Source of the DNA: JBBAGC01 sp964491265
GTDB lineage: Bacteria > Spirochaetota > UBA4802 > UBA5550
DNA: 64,000 bases
Reading direction: 5' to 3'
NCBI GenBank assembly: GCA_964491265.1
Contig: CAZBFP010000014.1
Coordinates: forward strand, 29,062-93,061
Part shown: in pieces, positions 26,832 through 36,626 of the stretch
How the letters are laid out: each line of letters starts with the position of its first letter
Position numbering within the stretch: position 1 is the stretch's first letter
Notes under the pieces: model-generated
Databases searched by the model: none
What the model was told of the DNA's origin: nothing
What the model saw: only the letters and a program-made list of their open reading frames with translations
Program-made: the position numbers and the translations under genes

Positions 26832-29234
26832 ATGTATTATTACAATAATGACAGAAAAAAAATAGCTATAGGCGCTGCTGCCCTTGCCCTTGTACTGGCA
26901 CTCGGTTCATTTTTCTATTTCAAATCTTCCGATCCGGCAAAAGATATTGAGGACATGCGATTGAAACAGGTGGGCCTCTACCTTGATCTTCTTAAAACCG
27001 ATCCCGGAAATACTGCATTTCTCATCAATATAGCTGATCTCTATAAAGCTATTGGCGACATTGACCGTTCAATTGAATACTACCTGAAAGCCCTGGATAG
27101 AGACCCTCTGAACTACCTTGCCCTTAACGGCCTGGGGCACGCCTACGCCCTGAAAGGGGATTACGACAAAGCAATAGAGGTCTTTGAAAAGGCCAAGAAA
27201 AATCAGCCCCGCTACCCTCTGGCATACAACAGGCTGGGTAATGTCTACGATGACCAGGAAAAAATTGATAAGGCATTATTGGAATACAGACTCGCACAGA
27301 AGGTTGCACCGACAGATCCTGATAGCTACAAAAATATTGCAGCACAGAGACTCAAAGCGGGTGATGTGGCAGGTGCTATTGCTTCAATACAGGAAGGGAT
27401 ACGCATTGATCCTTCAAATCCGGAAGGATACTATAACCTGGGAAACGCCCTTTATAATGCAAAGAGATACAGTGAAGCAAAAGATAATTACCGGAAAGCT
27501 ATCTCATTAAACCCCCGGAATTCTAAATACTACAGGGGCCTTGCAGAGAGTGAACTGCGCCTGGGGAATAAGGATGCGGCAATTGCAGCTTTCAGAAAAG
27601 CTCTTGAGCTTGATTCATCAGATGCTGCTGCATCTGAAAGACTTGGCGATATTTACGCCCTTGAGAAGAATTTCCCTGAAGCTGTAGAATCATACAGAGA
27701 AGCTCTCCGATACAACAACAGAGACGCGAATCTAAGAAGAAAATATGCTGCTTCTCTAAAAGCATTAAAAGCTGAAGAAAAAAAAGGAACCGCAGATACT
27801 GTTGTGGCAACAAGATCAGAAGATAGAAAAGATACCGGAACATCAGAGATTGCAGATTCAAGTAAAGATATTATACAGAGCGGGAAGGATCAGCAGGACC
27901 TGGCTGATTCTAAATCAGTTTCAAAAACTGCTTCCTCTGATGATATAAGCAAAGATGCGCTGAAATGGAGAGAAATCGGAGACAAAAACCGTTTTGACCG
28001 GAAATTCGATGAATCAATAAAAGCATATGAAAAAGCTGTTCAGGCAGACTCAAATGACGACCACTCTCATTACTGGATGGGGAGAATACATTATCACAAT
28101 AAGAAATATGAAGATGCAAAAAAATCATTTGAAAATGCATCCCGAATAAATCCTAAAAATGGTGATTCCCATTACAGGCTGGGGCTTATCTACTACATGC
28201 AGGATAATTTTAGAGCCGCTCTGAATTCATTCAACAAGGCTATTGAAGCAGAGCCGGATAATGCCAGGGCTTTTTATTCACGGGGGCTCTCATTTTTGAA
28301 ACTTAATGACAAAGGAAATGCAGTAAAGGATTTCAATAGCGCGATCCGCCTTGACCCGAAAATGGACCGTGCTTATTTCAACCTTGGCAATATCCAGCTT
28401 GAGTCTAAAAATCTCAGTGAAGCCCTTAAAAATTTCTCTAAAGACCTTGAATTGAGACCAAATAACCCGGACACCAATTTCAAGCTTGCTGAAACATACC
28501 ATGAGATGAAAAGCTATAATAATGCTTCTTCATTTTATCAGAAAACAATCGCACTCGATCCGCACTACTACCAGGCTTTATTCAATCTAGGCCTTGTACA
28601 CCAGGAAAGGAAAAATCACAGTGAAGCAATCCCCCTCTTTCAGAAGGCTGCAGACATAAAAGGTGGAGATGCTCCTTCATTCTATGAGATAGGCAAAGCG
28701 CATGAGGCTCTAAAAGATGAATTTAAAGCAATAGAGCACTATGAAAAGGCAATAGGTATTAATCCAAACTATACCAATGCATATATTAACCTTGGGAGAC
28801 TTTACGCTTCAAAAAAAATGTACGACAGGGCAATAGAGCAATATAAAAGGGCTGCAGCGAATTCGCCACGATCCTTTAATGCTCACTTCAATCTGGCTAA
28901 TGCATATTATGAAATGAAACTTTATGATGAGGCTATAGAGTCATACAATACGGCAGTTACAATTACTCCAATGGACTACAGGTCATATTTTCAGCTTGGC
29001 ATTACCTACAGGGACAAAAACGATTATACAAAATCTGTAAGTGCATTTGAAAAATCGCTACAGATAAACAGTAATCAACCTGAAGCACATGAAGAACTGG
29101 GAATGATATATTACAGAAATCTTAAGGATAATAATAAAGCTGCTTTTCATTTTGAACGTGTACTGTCAATGCGTCCCAATCATGCTGAAGCAGACAAAAT
29201 TCAGAATATTATTAACCAGATTAAAAAAAATTAA
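26832..29234 (+). CDS. Large membrane-anchored protein with about 19 TPR repeats
   Basis: 800 residues. A membrane anchor (IAIGAAALALVLALGSFFYF, about 10-29) is followed by seven 34-residue TPR units, then a Ser/Asp/Lys-rich linker of about 60 residues near 310-370. A second array of about twelve TPRs runs to the C-terminus. Typical units read like YYNLGNALYNAKRYSEAKDN. The N-in topology places the arrays outside the cytoplasm. The ATG has a GGAGATAAAG site. The length and two-array design suggest a scaffold for envelope proteins. It lies between a smaller TPR protein and a lipoprotein/amidase pair; no enzymatic domain is present. Confidence 0.85.
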   Translation: MYYYNNDRKKIAIGAAALALVLALGSFFYFKSSDPAKDIEDMRLKQVGLYLDLLKTDPGNTAFLINIADLYKAIGDIDRSIEYYLKALDRDPLNYLALNGLGHAYALKGDYDKAIEVFEKAKKNQPRYPLAYNRLGNVYDDQEKIDKALLEYRLAQKVAPTDPDSYKNIAAQRLKAGDVAGAIASIQEGIRIDPSNPEGYYNLGNALYNAKRYSEAKDNYRKAISLNPRNSKYYRGLAESELRLGNKDAAIAAFRKALELDSSDAAASERLGDIYALEKNFPEAVESYREALRYNNRDANLRRKYAASLKALKAEEKKGTADTVVATRSEDRKDTGTSEIADSSKDIIQSGKDQQDLADSKSVSKTASSDDISKDALKWREIGDKNRFDRKFDESIKAYEKAVQADSNDDHSHYWMGRIHYHNKKYEDAKKSFENASRINPKNGDSHYRLGLIYYMQDNFRAALNSFNKAIEAEPDNARAFYSRGLSFLKLNDKGNAVKDFNSAIRLDPKMDRAYFNLGNIQLESKNLSEALKNFSKDLELRPNNPDTNFKLAETYHEMKSYNNASSFYQKTIALDPHYYQALFNLGLVHQERKNHSEAIPLFQKAADIKGGDAPSFYEIGKAHEALKDEFKAIEHYEKAIGINPNYTNAYINLGRLYASKKMYDRAIEQYKRAAANSPRSFNAHFNLANAYYEMKLYDEAIESYNTAVTITPMDYRSYFQLGITYRDKNDYTKSVSAFEKSLQINSNQPEAHEELGMIYYRNLKDNNKAAFHFERVLSMRPNHAEADKIQNIINQIKKN

Positions 29235-29287
29235 GTCTAAAATCACAGCAGCCAATTTCCTTAAATTCAGCTAAAGGGAGAATTATT

Positions 29288-29743
29288 TTGAAACTATACC
29301 AGTATTTGATTGCCGGATTATGCACTGTTCTTCTTCTGCTTGCCATCTCATGTACAAGAGATAAGGTGAAAGATGACAGTGCAGGTAAACAGGAGAATAA
29401 AAATAACGGGGAGTCTATATTTTCTGAAAAATTCAAAAAAACCGGATGGATAAACAGCAACCGATACAGAGCTGTGATTCACATTTTTACCTATGAGCAG
29501 TGTATTTCCACCAGGAGCGAAATAATAAAAGATGATCTTGAGATAAGAGCATTCCGGAATATCCGGAATGAACTGGGTAAATCCGGGTCAAGGGAGGCTG
29601 ATGTTCACATTCTTAATCTGATTAAAAATCATGGAATTATTCTAAGACCTGATTTGACTTGCGGCGAAATTAATATATATTATTTTGATATAAATAAAAA
29701 AAATCTTAAAAATGATTTTAAATCTATACAGTCTTTAAAATAA
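29288..29743 (+). CDS. Small lipoprotein, unknown function
   Basis: 151 residues starting with TTG at 29288, which has a GGGAG site at good spacing and directly precedes the signal peptide. The signal LIAGLCTVLLLLAISC ends in a lipobox-like LAISC, so the mature protein should be lipid-anchored at Cys22. The mature part is basic and contains EQCISTRSEI and one further Cys in RPDLTCGEI. I do not recognise a family. It sits 14 bases before the amidase gene and may be its partner or activator, which is speculation. Confidence 0.75.
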   Translation: MKLYQYLIAGLCTVLLLLAISCTRDKVKDDSAGKQENKNNGESIFSEKFKKTGWINSNRYRAVIHIFTYEQCISTRSEIIKDDLEIRAFRNIRNELGKSGSREADVHILNLIKNHGIILRPDLTCGEINIYYFDINKKNLKNDFKSIQSLK

Positions 29744-29757
29744 AATACCAGGTGAAT

Positions 29758-31509
29758 ATGAAACATTCTATCTTATTCAGTATTACAGCCATACTTGTTC
29801 TATTCAGCTCAAATCTATATTCAAATATATTAGACAATATTGATAAAAAACAGACCTGGAGAATAAATTCAATCCTCACATCGGAAAAAAATACCAGTCA
29901 CCTTGAAAATATCTCGGAAATTGTTAATTTCATTGACCGTACCTATACTGATATACCGGAAACCTTGAAAAACGGCGGCAAACTGACAATTTTTTTTGAC
30001 CCTGCCCATGGTAAAGACAGCACCGGAGAATGGCGTGGAATAACAACAAACAGGATTGGTGTTACAGGAAAACCGGAGGAGTATTACTCAATTTACTACT
30101 CCAGGAAGCTATATACACTTCTTAAAGAAAACAGTTATTTAAATATAGTTACTTCAAATGATTTCCAGAAAGTTCTGGACGGTAAATCGAATTCATACCA
30201 TTTTCTCAGGTTTTCAGAAACTGTTCAAATGGCAAGAGATGCCGGGGCTTTTATTGTTATTGCACAGCACCTGAACAATGTGTCAATATTCAATAAAGCT
30301 GACGGAAGAATTAATATCCCCGGTATACATATGGCAAGGGACAGCCGGAACAGGCTTCTGCTTCGAAATATTAAGGGTTCCTATTCTGGATTTCTCACTC
30401 TATACAATAAATTTGATGCCAGCGGATTTTCAAGAAAATATGCTGTAAATATAAGGGAATCACTTATTGCAAAAGGTTATAAAGCAAACAACTGGGAATA
30501 TGGAGCTGTAGGTGATGACCGGTTTATATACTATGTTGATTTTCCTGTTTCTGTAATTTATGAAAACGGTTTTATATCACACCCTGAAGAGGAGAAGAAG
30601 ATTTTAGATCCATATTATATGGATGGAATTGTTAAATCGCAATACGATACACTGCTGCAGTCATTAAAAGAAATATATGGTGTAGATATTTTCGATTCCA
30701 GATTAACAATTGACAATGTGAAATTTCACGATCGTGTAGAGCTTTTAAAACTTGCCCGAATCGCTATATATTATATTAAAAATGCAGAAACAGCAAAGGC
30801 AAATAAAACAATAAGTGCAATGAAAGTATATGCAAAAAATAAAGATTTAGCGGATTCTATTTTATACTATCAGTCGATAATGAAAACTGTAAATATAGCT
30901 GAAGGACACTACAAAAAAGGTATAGCTAAAAAAAAGAAGAAGCACCATAAATCTGCCCGCAGAAACTTTAATAAAGCATTAGCCAGCCTTGACCGGAACT
31001 CTTTATACAGCGGTTACAGAGCTAAATATAACAATGAAATCGGCAGAAGAAACGGGAAAAGTTCATCTACTGCTGCTGCCTCCACAGAACCGAAACCGGT
31101 TAAATTTAAGGAGTCTGCTCATCCGGTTAAAAGTTCCCCCATTACCAGACCTGTAATCCTCACAATGGAAGATGGTGTAACGCTTCACCAGGCTCTTGTT
31201 GAAGCGCTTAATCCTGATGATAAAAACCTTATAAAAATTTACAATTCACTAAATAATTATAAAAAAGTAAAATGGGTAAAATACAGGAAATGGTCGAAAA
31301 AACATAAAAAAAATATAACCGCCTGGAAAAAGGTTACAGAAGATTTTAACTTTACCAGCGGCATATATATTATAAAATTGGACAAAAATTTTAATGTAAT
31401 TAAAGCAGAATCTGTTTCACAGGTTTATCTTAATCCTGATGTTTATCAGAATCAGCAGTACCTGAAGAATTCATACTTTGAAAAAACAGAACGGGAAAGA
31501 AATATATAA
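29758..31509 (+). CDS. Exported N-acetylmuramoyl-L-alanine amidase (Amidase_3)
   Basis: 583 residues from the ATG at 29758, which has AGGTGA in place; an in-frame GTG at 29752 lies inside that site. A signal peptide (FSITAILVLFSSNLYS) precedes the zinc amidase domain, about 70-320. Ligand motifs are FFDPAHGKD, a Glu in KPEEYYSIYY, VIAQHLNN and the catalytic Glu in VIYENGFISHPEE. The remaining residues form a Lys-rich C-terminal region with no recognised domain. It should cut the peptide stem from peptidoglycan glycan strands in the periplasm. It overlaps the next gene by 32 bases. Confidence 0.85.
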   Translation: MKHSILFSITAILVLFSSNLYSNILDNIDKKQTWRINSILTSEKNTSHLENISEIVNFIDRTYTDIPETLKNGGKLTIFFDPAHGKDSTGEWRGITTNRIGVTGKPEEYYSIYYSRKLYTLLKENSYLNIVTSNDFQKVLDGKSNSYHFLRFSETVQMARDAGAFIVIAQHLNNVSIFNKADGRINIPGIHMARDSRNRLLLRNIKGSYSGFLTLYNKFDASGFSRKYAVNIRESLIAKGYKANNWEYGAVGDDRFIYYVDFPVSVIYENGFISHPEEEKKILDPYYMDGIVKSQYDTLLQSLKEIYGVDIFDSRLTIDNVKFHDRVELLKLARIAIYYIKNAETAKANKTISAMKVYAKNKDLADSILYYQSIMKTVNIAEGHYKKGIAKKKKKHHKSARRNFNKALASLDRNSLYSGYRAKYNNEIGRRNGKSSSTAAASTEPKPVKFKESAHPVKSSPITRPVILTMEDGVTLHQALVEALNPDDKNLIKIYNSLNNYKKVKWVKYRKWSKKHKKNITAWKKVTEDFNFTSGIYIIKLDKNFNVIKAESVSQVYLNPDVYQNQQYLKNSYFEKTERERNI

Positions 31510-32452
31510 TCCGGGAGTATGGTCCGGCAAAGCTTATAATTTTTTTGGAGATTATCTTACAGAAAAATATAAGTGCCGCATACTGAAACTTCCGGTAAAC
31601 ACTGGCCTTTCCTGTCCAAACAGGGACGGAACAATCAGCAAAGGGGGATGCATATTCTGCTCCGAAGAGGGTTCGGCCTCCCCTTCAGCGCACCAGTTTC
31701 TGTCTATGCACGAGCAGATGAATAATGCTATCAAGGCTTTCAAACGGTCAGATAAAGAGACCAGATATATAGCCTATCTTCAGGCTTTTTCAAACACATA
31801 TGCCCCTGTTGAACGATTAAAAGAAATTTACTCAACTGCAGTATCTTTTCCCGATATTGCAGGGCTAATGATAGGAACAAGACCTGACTGCATTAACCGT
31901 GATATTCTTGAGCTTATAAAGTCCTATGACAGGGATAACTTTGAACTCTGGCTGGAAGTGGGTATGCAAAGCAGCCATGACAAAAGCCTGAATCTTCTAA
32001 ACAGGGGACATGACAACCGCTGCACCATTGATGCTGTAAACCTGGCTGATCAGTTCGGGATAAAGATCTGCCTTCATGTAATACTCGGGATCCCGGGTGA
32101 AACCTGGCAGGATATGATGGAAACTGCGGAAACAATTTCCAGGCTCCCGGTATCGGGTGTGAAGCTGCATCATCTTCATATAATCAAAGGTACTCCCCTG
32201 GAAAAAATTGCAGTTGAAAAAAACTACAGAATGATGGGATTTAAAAATTATATTTCCACTGCATGTGATTTCATTGAACGATTAAGGCCTGATATCCTGA
32301 TACATCGTCTTGCAGGGGACAGGACAGAGGATACCCTGATTGAACCTAAATGGGGGATGCAAAAAGGTACTGTTCTTCAGGGAATTGAGGATCAATTTAA
32401 TAAAAGAGGTACCTGGCAGGGGTTTTTATTCCAGGAAGAAAAAAAAGGTTAA
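31478..32452 (+). CDS. yhcC: Radical SAM protein of the YhcC family
   Basis: 324 residues. The signature LSCPNRDGTISKGGCIFCSEEG contains the three radical SAM cysteines in the YhcC-type arrangement (CPNRDG...GGCIFC), followed by LMIGTRPDC and LWLEVGMQSSHD, also characteristic. The only available upstream start is TTG at 31478, inside the amidase end; the first internal ATG is far past the cluster motif. No good ribosome site is visible, so translation may depend on coupling to the amidase gene. The biochemical role of YhcC proteins is not firmly established. mnmA begins 6 bases after it. Confidence 0.87.
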   Translation: MKKQNGKEIYNPGVWSGKAYNFFGDYLTEKYKCRILKLPVNTGLSCPNRDGTISKGGCIFCSEEGSASPSAHQFLSMHEQMNNAIKAFKRSDKETRYIAYLQAFSNTYAPVERLKEIYSTAVSFPDIAGLMIGTRPDCINRDILELIKSYDRDNFELWLEVGMQSSHDKSLNLLNRGHDNRCTIDAVNLADQFGIKICLHVILGIPGETWQDMMETAETISRLPVSGVKLHHLHIIKGTPLEKIAVEKNYRMMGFKNYISTACDFIERLRPDILIHRLAGDRTEDTLIEPKWGMQKGTVLQGIEDQFNKRGTWQGFLFQEEKKG

Positions 32453-32458
32453 TATATT

Positions 32459-33508
32459 ATGAAAATAGCAGTTGCAATGAGCGGAGGTATAGATTCATCA
32501 GTAACAGCCCTCCTTTTAAAAAATCAGGGACATGAACTGGTGGGGATTACTGCCAGATTTTTCAGTCACCCCGATTTTGACAGCACTTCATATACTGAAT
32601 CACTTAAAGACGCAGCTGAGATAGCAGAATCACTGAAAATTCCCCACCATGAATTTGATCTTACTGAGATCTTTTCCAGGGAGATAGTAGATCCTTTCTG
32701 CAGAGAATATATTTCAGGCAGAACACCCAATCCATGCATTAACTGCAACAGGAAAGTTAAATTTAAAGAACTTCTGTCAATTGCTGAGAAGCTTGGATGC
32801 TCCACTCTTGCCACAGGGCATTATGTAAGAAAAAAATTCAGCAATGAAAGATTTTATCTCTCCATGTCCCCTGAGCAGAAGAAGGATCAGTCCTATTTTT
32901 TATTTATGCTCACTCAGGAGCAGCTGGCAAATGCAATCTTTCCCCTTGGTGATTACACAAAAGAACAGGTAAGGCAGATGGGGCGCGATTTCAACCTCAT
33001 TGTAAAAGACAAATCGGAAAGCCAGGAGATCTGTTTTATCCCGGACAACAGGTACCCGGAATTCATTGAAAAGTGGAGCGGAAAAACACCCGGCCCTGGT
33101 GATATAACTGATAAAGAGGGGAATATTCTGGGCAGACACAGGGGGATTCACAGGTATACAATCGGGCAGCGGAGAGGGATGGGTATTGCAGCAGCATCTC
33201 CACTCTATGTTGTTGCAATTGACCGTGCTGCAAACCGCATTATTGCCGGACCTGAAGATCAGTTATACACATCCTCACTTTATACTGAAGATGCATACCA
33301 TATGAAAGAAATAATTACAGAAACACGAGAGGCCTTGATAAAAACAAGATCAACCCAGTCACCTGTAAAAGGTACCATTTCTCCTCAAGGAGAAAAATTC
33401 TACGTGGAATTTGACGAGCCTCAGCGGGGGGTTACCGCAGGTCAGGGTGCAGTTTTTTATGATGATGAAATGGATATTCTGGGCGGCGGTATAATTTCGG
33501 GAAAATAA
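32459..33508 (+). CDS. mnmA: tRNA-specific 2-thiouridylase MnmA
   Basis: 349 residues. N-terminal PP-loop AMSGGIDSSVTALLL for ATP, catalytic cysteines in NPCINCNRKVKF and SQEICFIPD, and the C-terminal beta-barrel domains (IGQRRGMGIA). MnmA transfers sulfur to U34 of tRNA Lys, Glu and Gln wobble positions. It is the last gene of the plus-strand run and converges with xerC after only two bases, with no room for a separate terminator. Confidence 0.96.
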   Translation: MKIAVAMSGGIDSSVTALLLKNQGHELVGITARFFSHPDFDSTSYTESLKDAAEIAESLKIPHHEFDLTEIFSREIVDPFCREYISGRTPNPCINCNRKVKFKELLSIAEKLGCSTLATGHYVRKKFSNERFYLSMSPEQKKDQSYFLFMLTQEQLANAIFPLGDYTKEQVRQMGRDFNLIVKDKSESQEICFIPDNRYPEFIEKWSGKTPGPGDITDKEGNILGRHRGIHRYTIGQRRGMGIAAASPLYVVAIDRAANRIIAGPEDQLYTSSLYTEDAYHMKEIITETREALIKTRSTQSPVKGTISPQGEKFYVEFDEPQRGVTAGQGAVFYDDEMDILGGGIISGK

Positions 33509-33510
33509 AA

Positions 33511-34461
33511 CTATTTGTCGCTATCCCGCAGACCTGAATGGGGGTGATATTTGTTATAAACTTTTTTCAGCCGCTCTTTTGTTGTATGTGTATATTTCTG
33601 TGTTGTTGAAATACTTTTATGCCCCAGCATCTCCTGCACTGCCCTGATATCCGCACCCTGATTAAGGATTTCGGTGGCAAAGCTGTGCCGGAGGGTATGA
33701 GGGGTAATTTTATGCGACAGGCCCGCTGCAGCAGCTCTTTTCATAACAAGGTTATATATCCCCTTAATACTGATCCCGTCCCCCCTTTTATTAACAAATA
33801 CAGGGCCATGAGGATTTCCGAACAATCTATTTCTAATGATAAGATACTCCTTGAGAAAGCCCAGACTTTCCGGAGTAAGAAAGACCATCCTTTCATCCCC
33901 CCCCTTCCCTGCCACTTTAAGTCTCCCGGCAGAAAAATCGAGATCACTCATTTTCGCATTCTGAATCTCTGCAATTCTTGCGCCTGTTGAATAAAACATT
34001 GATAAAACCGCCTTATCTCTGGCATCAAAAAAAGTCTTAACCTCAAAATTTATTAAACTTTCATATTCCTTTATATAAAGAAATCTGGGGAGCCTCTGTT
34101 CCCGTTTCGGATAGATCAGTTTTTTTGAAGGATCGGAATCGATTAAATCTCTTCTTACAAGAAAGGTAAAAAAAGATCTTAATACAGCTATTTTCCGCTC
34201 AAGGGAGGACTTTTTGAGATTTTTATCAAAACAGTATTCAATAAAAGAGCGGAGATCGCTTACGGTAATACTTCTGATTTCCGGTTCTCCATTCTCAATA
34301 AGAGTGTCCAGTTCGTAATAATCTTTAAATGACTCTTCAATATTACCTGCGAGGAAATCATAGAGCTGAAGTAAATCTATCCTGTATGCATCTGCAGTCT
34401 TTTCTGAATAATTTTTTTCATACAAAATGTAATTGAGAAAAATATCAAGAGCAGAGAGCAT
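33511..34461 (-). CDS. xerC: Tyrosine recombinase XerC/XerD type
   Basis: 316 residues with an N-terminal SAM-like core-binding domain and the C-terminal catalytic domain. All catalytic residues are visible: Arg162 in STGARIAEI, Lys186 in AGKGGDER, His255 and Arg258 in HTLRHSF, His281 in LGHKS and nucleophile Tyr290 in QKYTH. XerC/D resolve chromosome dimers at dif. Its ATG shares one base with the topA stop, as in the common topA-xerC pairing. XerC versus XerD cannot be decided from sequence alone; the topA neighbour favours XerC. Confidence 0.92.
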   Translation of the reverse strand: MLSALDIFLNYILYEKNYSEKTADAYRIDLLQLYDFLAGNIEESFKDYYELDTLIENGEPEIRSITVSDLRSFIEYCFDKNLKKSSLERKIAVLRSFFTFLVRRDLIDSDPSKKLIYPKREQRLPRFLYIKEYESLINFEVKTFFDARDKAVLSMFYSTGARIAEIQNAKMSDLDFSAGRLKVAGKGGDERMVFLTPESLGFLKEYLIIRNRLFGNPHGPVFVNKRGDGISIKGIYNLVMKRAAAAGLSHKITPHTLRHSFATEILNQGADIRAVQEMLGHKSISTTQKYTHTTKERLKKVYNKYHPHSGLRDSDK

Positions 34462-36581
34462 TATGTTTCCTGATCATCGTTATTATCGGGTGCAGCTTCC
34501 GGTTCATCAAGAAGTTCTATTCTGAAACCGCAATCGGGATTATAGCACACATGTTCCTCGCCCCGCCCTTTTGTCTTTTTGGCAAAAAGAAGCTTGCCGC
34601 ACTTAGGACAGTTCTTTTCAGCAGGTGTATCTCTGGAAATAAATTCACATTCAGGATAGTTACTGCATCCGTAAAATACGCCTCTGCTGTTTGGAGAAGA
34701 ACGCTTGATTACATTTCCTGCACACTTAGGGCACTCTCCCAGGGGGAGAGACATGGCATTTCTGCACTCCGGGAAACCTGAACAGGCAAGAAAAAATCCG
34801 AACCTGCCCAGTTTCTTCATCATCATTTTGCCGCACTTTTCACATACAGCATCGGTCTCCTCATCAAGGACACCTTTCATCTCTGCAATATTAACTTCAG
34901 CAAGATCAACCTGAACCTTAAAAGGAGCATAAAACTCTTCAAGCATTTCTACCCAGTTTGCATCAGCACTTCCCACTTTATCGAGTTTATCCTCCATCCC
35001 GGCAGTAAAATCTATTGAGACAAGAGAGGAAAAATGCTCTTTCATAATTCCATTTACAATTTTACCAAGAACAGTGGGATGAATCTGCTTGCCCGATTTG
35101 CTTATATAATATCGCCGCAGAAGAGTATCAATGGTTGGAGCATATGTTGAAGGGCGCCCCAGTCCCGACTCTTCAAGAAATTTCACCAGAGAGGCGTCAT
35201 TGAATCTTGGAGGTGGTGTGGTAAAATGCTGTTCCGGAATAAACTCCTGAACCTGAACGTTTTCCCCTTCTTTCATAACCGGAATTTTATTCTTCTCAGT
35301 TTTGCTCTGTTTATCAACCTCGGTAAAACCTTTAAAAAGTACCCTGCTCCCCCCGGCCCTGAATATATAGTCCCCATTTTTCAGAAACACCGTAACTGTT
35401 TCAGAAACCTCAGGAGTCATCTGTGAGGCAACAAAGCGCTTCCATATAAGTTCATAAAGACGATACTGCTCTCTGGAAAGATCACTTTTTATCGATTCCG
35501 GAGTAATAAATACATCCGTGGGCCGTATAGCCTCGTGAGCATCCTGAGAGCTGCTTTTCAGTTTAAAGGTATTCGGTTTTTCAGGAAGATAATCCTTTTT
35601 GAAATTATCCTGAATATATTGGCGCACAGCTTTAAGTGCTGTATCAGATATTCTTGTTGAGTCTGTCCTCATATAGGTGATAAGGCCCATTGGTCCGGAG
35701 CCTGTAATATTTATCCCTTCATAAAGCTGCTGTGCAACTATCATTGTCTTTTTTGAGGTAAATCCCATGCGGTTTGCCGCATCCTGCTGAAGCTTGCTTG
35801 TAATATATGGAGCCGGGGCTTTTCTCCGCCTCTCCTGTTCCTTGATTTCACTTACAGTAAGTCCCCCCTTTTTAAGGGCTGAAAGGACAGCATCTGTCTC
35901 TTCTTTCGATTTAAGTTTAATTTTTTCATCTTTCAAGTGGGTAAGAATAGCAGAAAAATCTTCTCCATTGTGGAGGCAATGAGCTTCAAGGGACCAGTAT
36001 TCCTCAGGAGAAAATTCATCAATCTCCTCCTCCCTGTCGCATATAACCTTAAGAGCTGCTGACTGAACCCTGCCGGCTGAAAGACCCCGCTTTACTTTTT
36101 TCCATAACAGGGGACTGATGAAATATCCCACAATCCGGTCAAGAATCCTCCTGGCCTGCTGCGCATTTACTAAATCAATATCAATTTCCCTGGGGTGAGC
36201 AACCGCTTCCCTAACAGCGCTTTCTGTAATTTCATTAAACTCTATTCTTTTAATATTACTGTTTTTACCGGCAAGGGCGTTTGCCAGATGCCACGATATC
36301 GCCTCACCCTCACGGTCAGGGTCAGTGGCAAGAAGCACCTGTGAAGTATTGGAGGCAAGTTTTTTCAGTTCATTTAAAACTTTCGCCTTCCCTCTAATGG
36401 TTATATATTCAGGCTGGAACCTGTTTTCCACATCAATGGCAAGCCGCGATTTAGGGAGATCAATTATATGTCCCACAGAGGATGAAATAATATAATCATC
36501 CCCCAGATATTTATTAATCGTTTTTGCTTTTGAAGGTGATTCTACAATGACTAAAGTACTTGGGCGTTTTTTTTTCTGCAT
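34461..36581 (-). CDS. topA: DNA topoisomerase I
   Basis: 706 residues. TOPRIM domain with LVIVESPSKAKTINKYL and the acidic DPDREGEAISWHL. The active-site Tyr lies in ITYMRTDSTRIS near residue 303. The C-terminus carries three four-cysteine zinc ribbons (CEKCGK..., CPKCAGN..., CPKCGKLLF...) starting near residue 585. It relaxes negative supercoils by type IA strand passage. Upstream is an unrelated haem protein gene; xerC follows. Nothing unusual. Confidence 0.96.
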   Translation of the reverse strand: MQKKKRPSTLVIVESPSKAKTINKYLGDDYIISSSVGHIIDLPKSRLAIDVENRFQPEYITIRGKAKVLNELKKLASNTSQVLLATDPDREGEAISWHLANALAGKNSNIKRIEFNEITESAVREAVAHPREIDIDLVNAQQARRILDRIVGYFISPLLWKKVKRGLSAGRVQSAALKVICDREEEIDEFSPEEYWSLEAHCLHNGEDFSAILTHLKDEKIKLKSKEETDAVLSALKKGGLTVSEIKEQERRRKAPAPYITSKLQQDAANRMGFTSKKTMIVAQQLYEGINITGSGPMGLITYMRTDSTRISDTALKAVRQYIQDNFKKDYLPEKPNTFKLKSSSQDAHEAIRPTDVFITPESIKSDLSREQYRLYELIWKRFVASQMTPEVSETVTVFLKNGDYIFRAGGSRVLFKGFTEVDKQSKTEKNKIPVMKEGENVQVQEFIPEQHFTTPPPRFNDASLVKFLEESGLGRPSTYAPTIDTLLRRYYISKSGKQIHPTVLGKIVNGIMKEHFSSLVSIDFTAGMEDKLDKVGSADANWVEMLEEFYAPFKVQVDLAEVNIAEMKGVLDEETDAVCEKCGKMMMKKLGRFGFFLACSGFPECRNAMSLPLGECPKCAGNVIKRSSPNSRGVFYGCSNYPECEFISRDTPAEKNCPKCGKLLFAKKTKGRGEEHVCYNPDCGFRIELLDEPEAAPDNNDDQET

Positions 36582-36626
36582 TTATGCGTCCTGTGTATTG
36601 GTTTAGACTAAAATTACCAATAGGAA

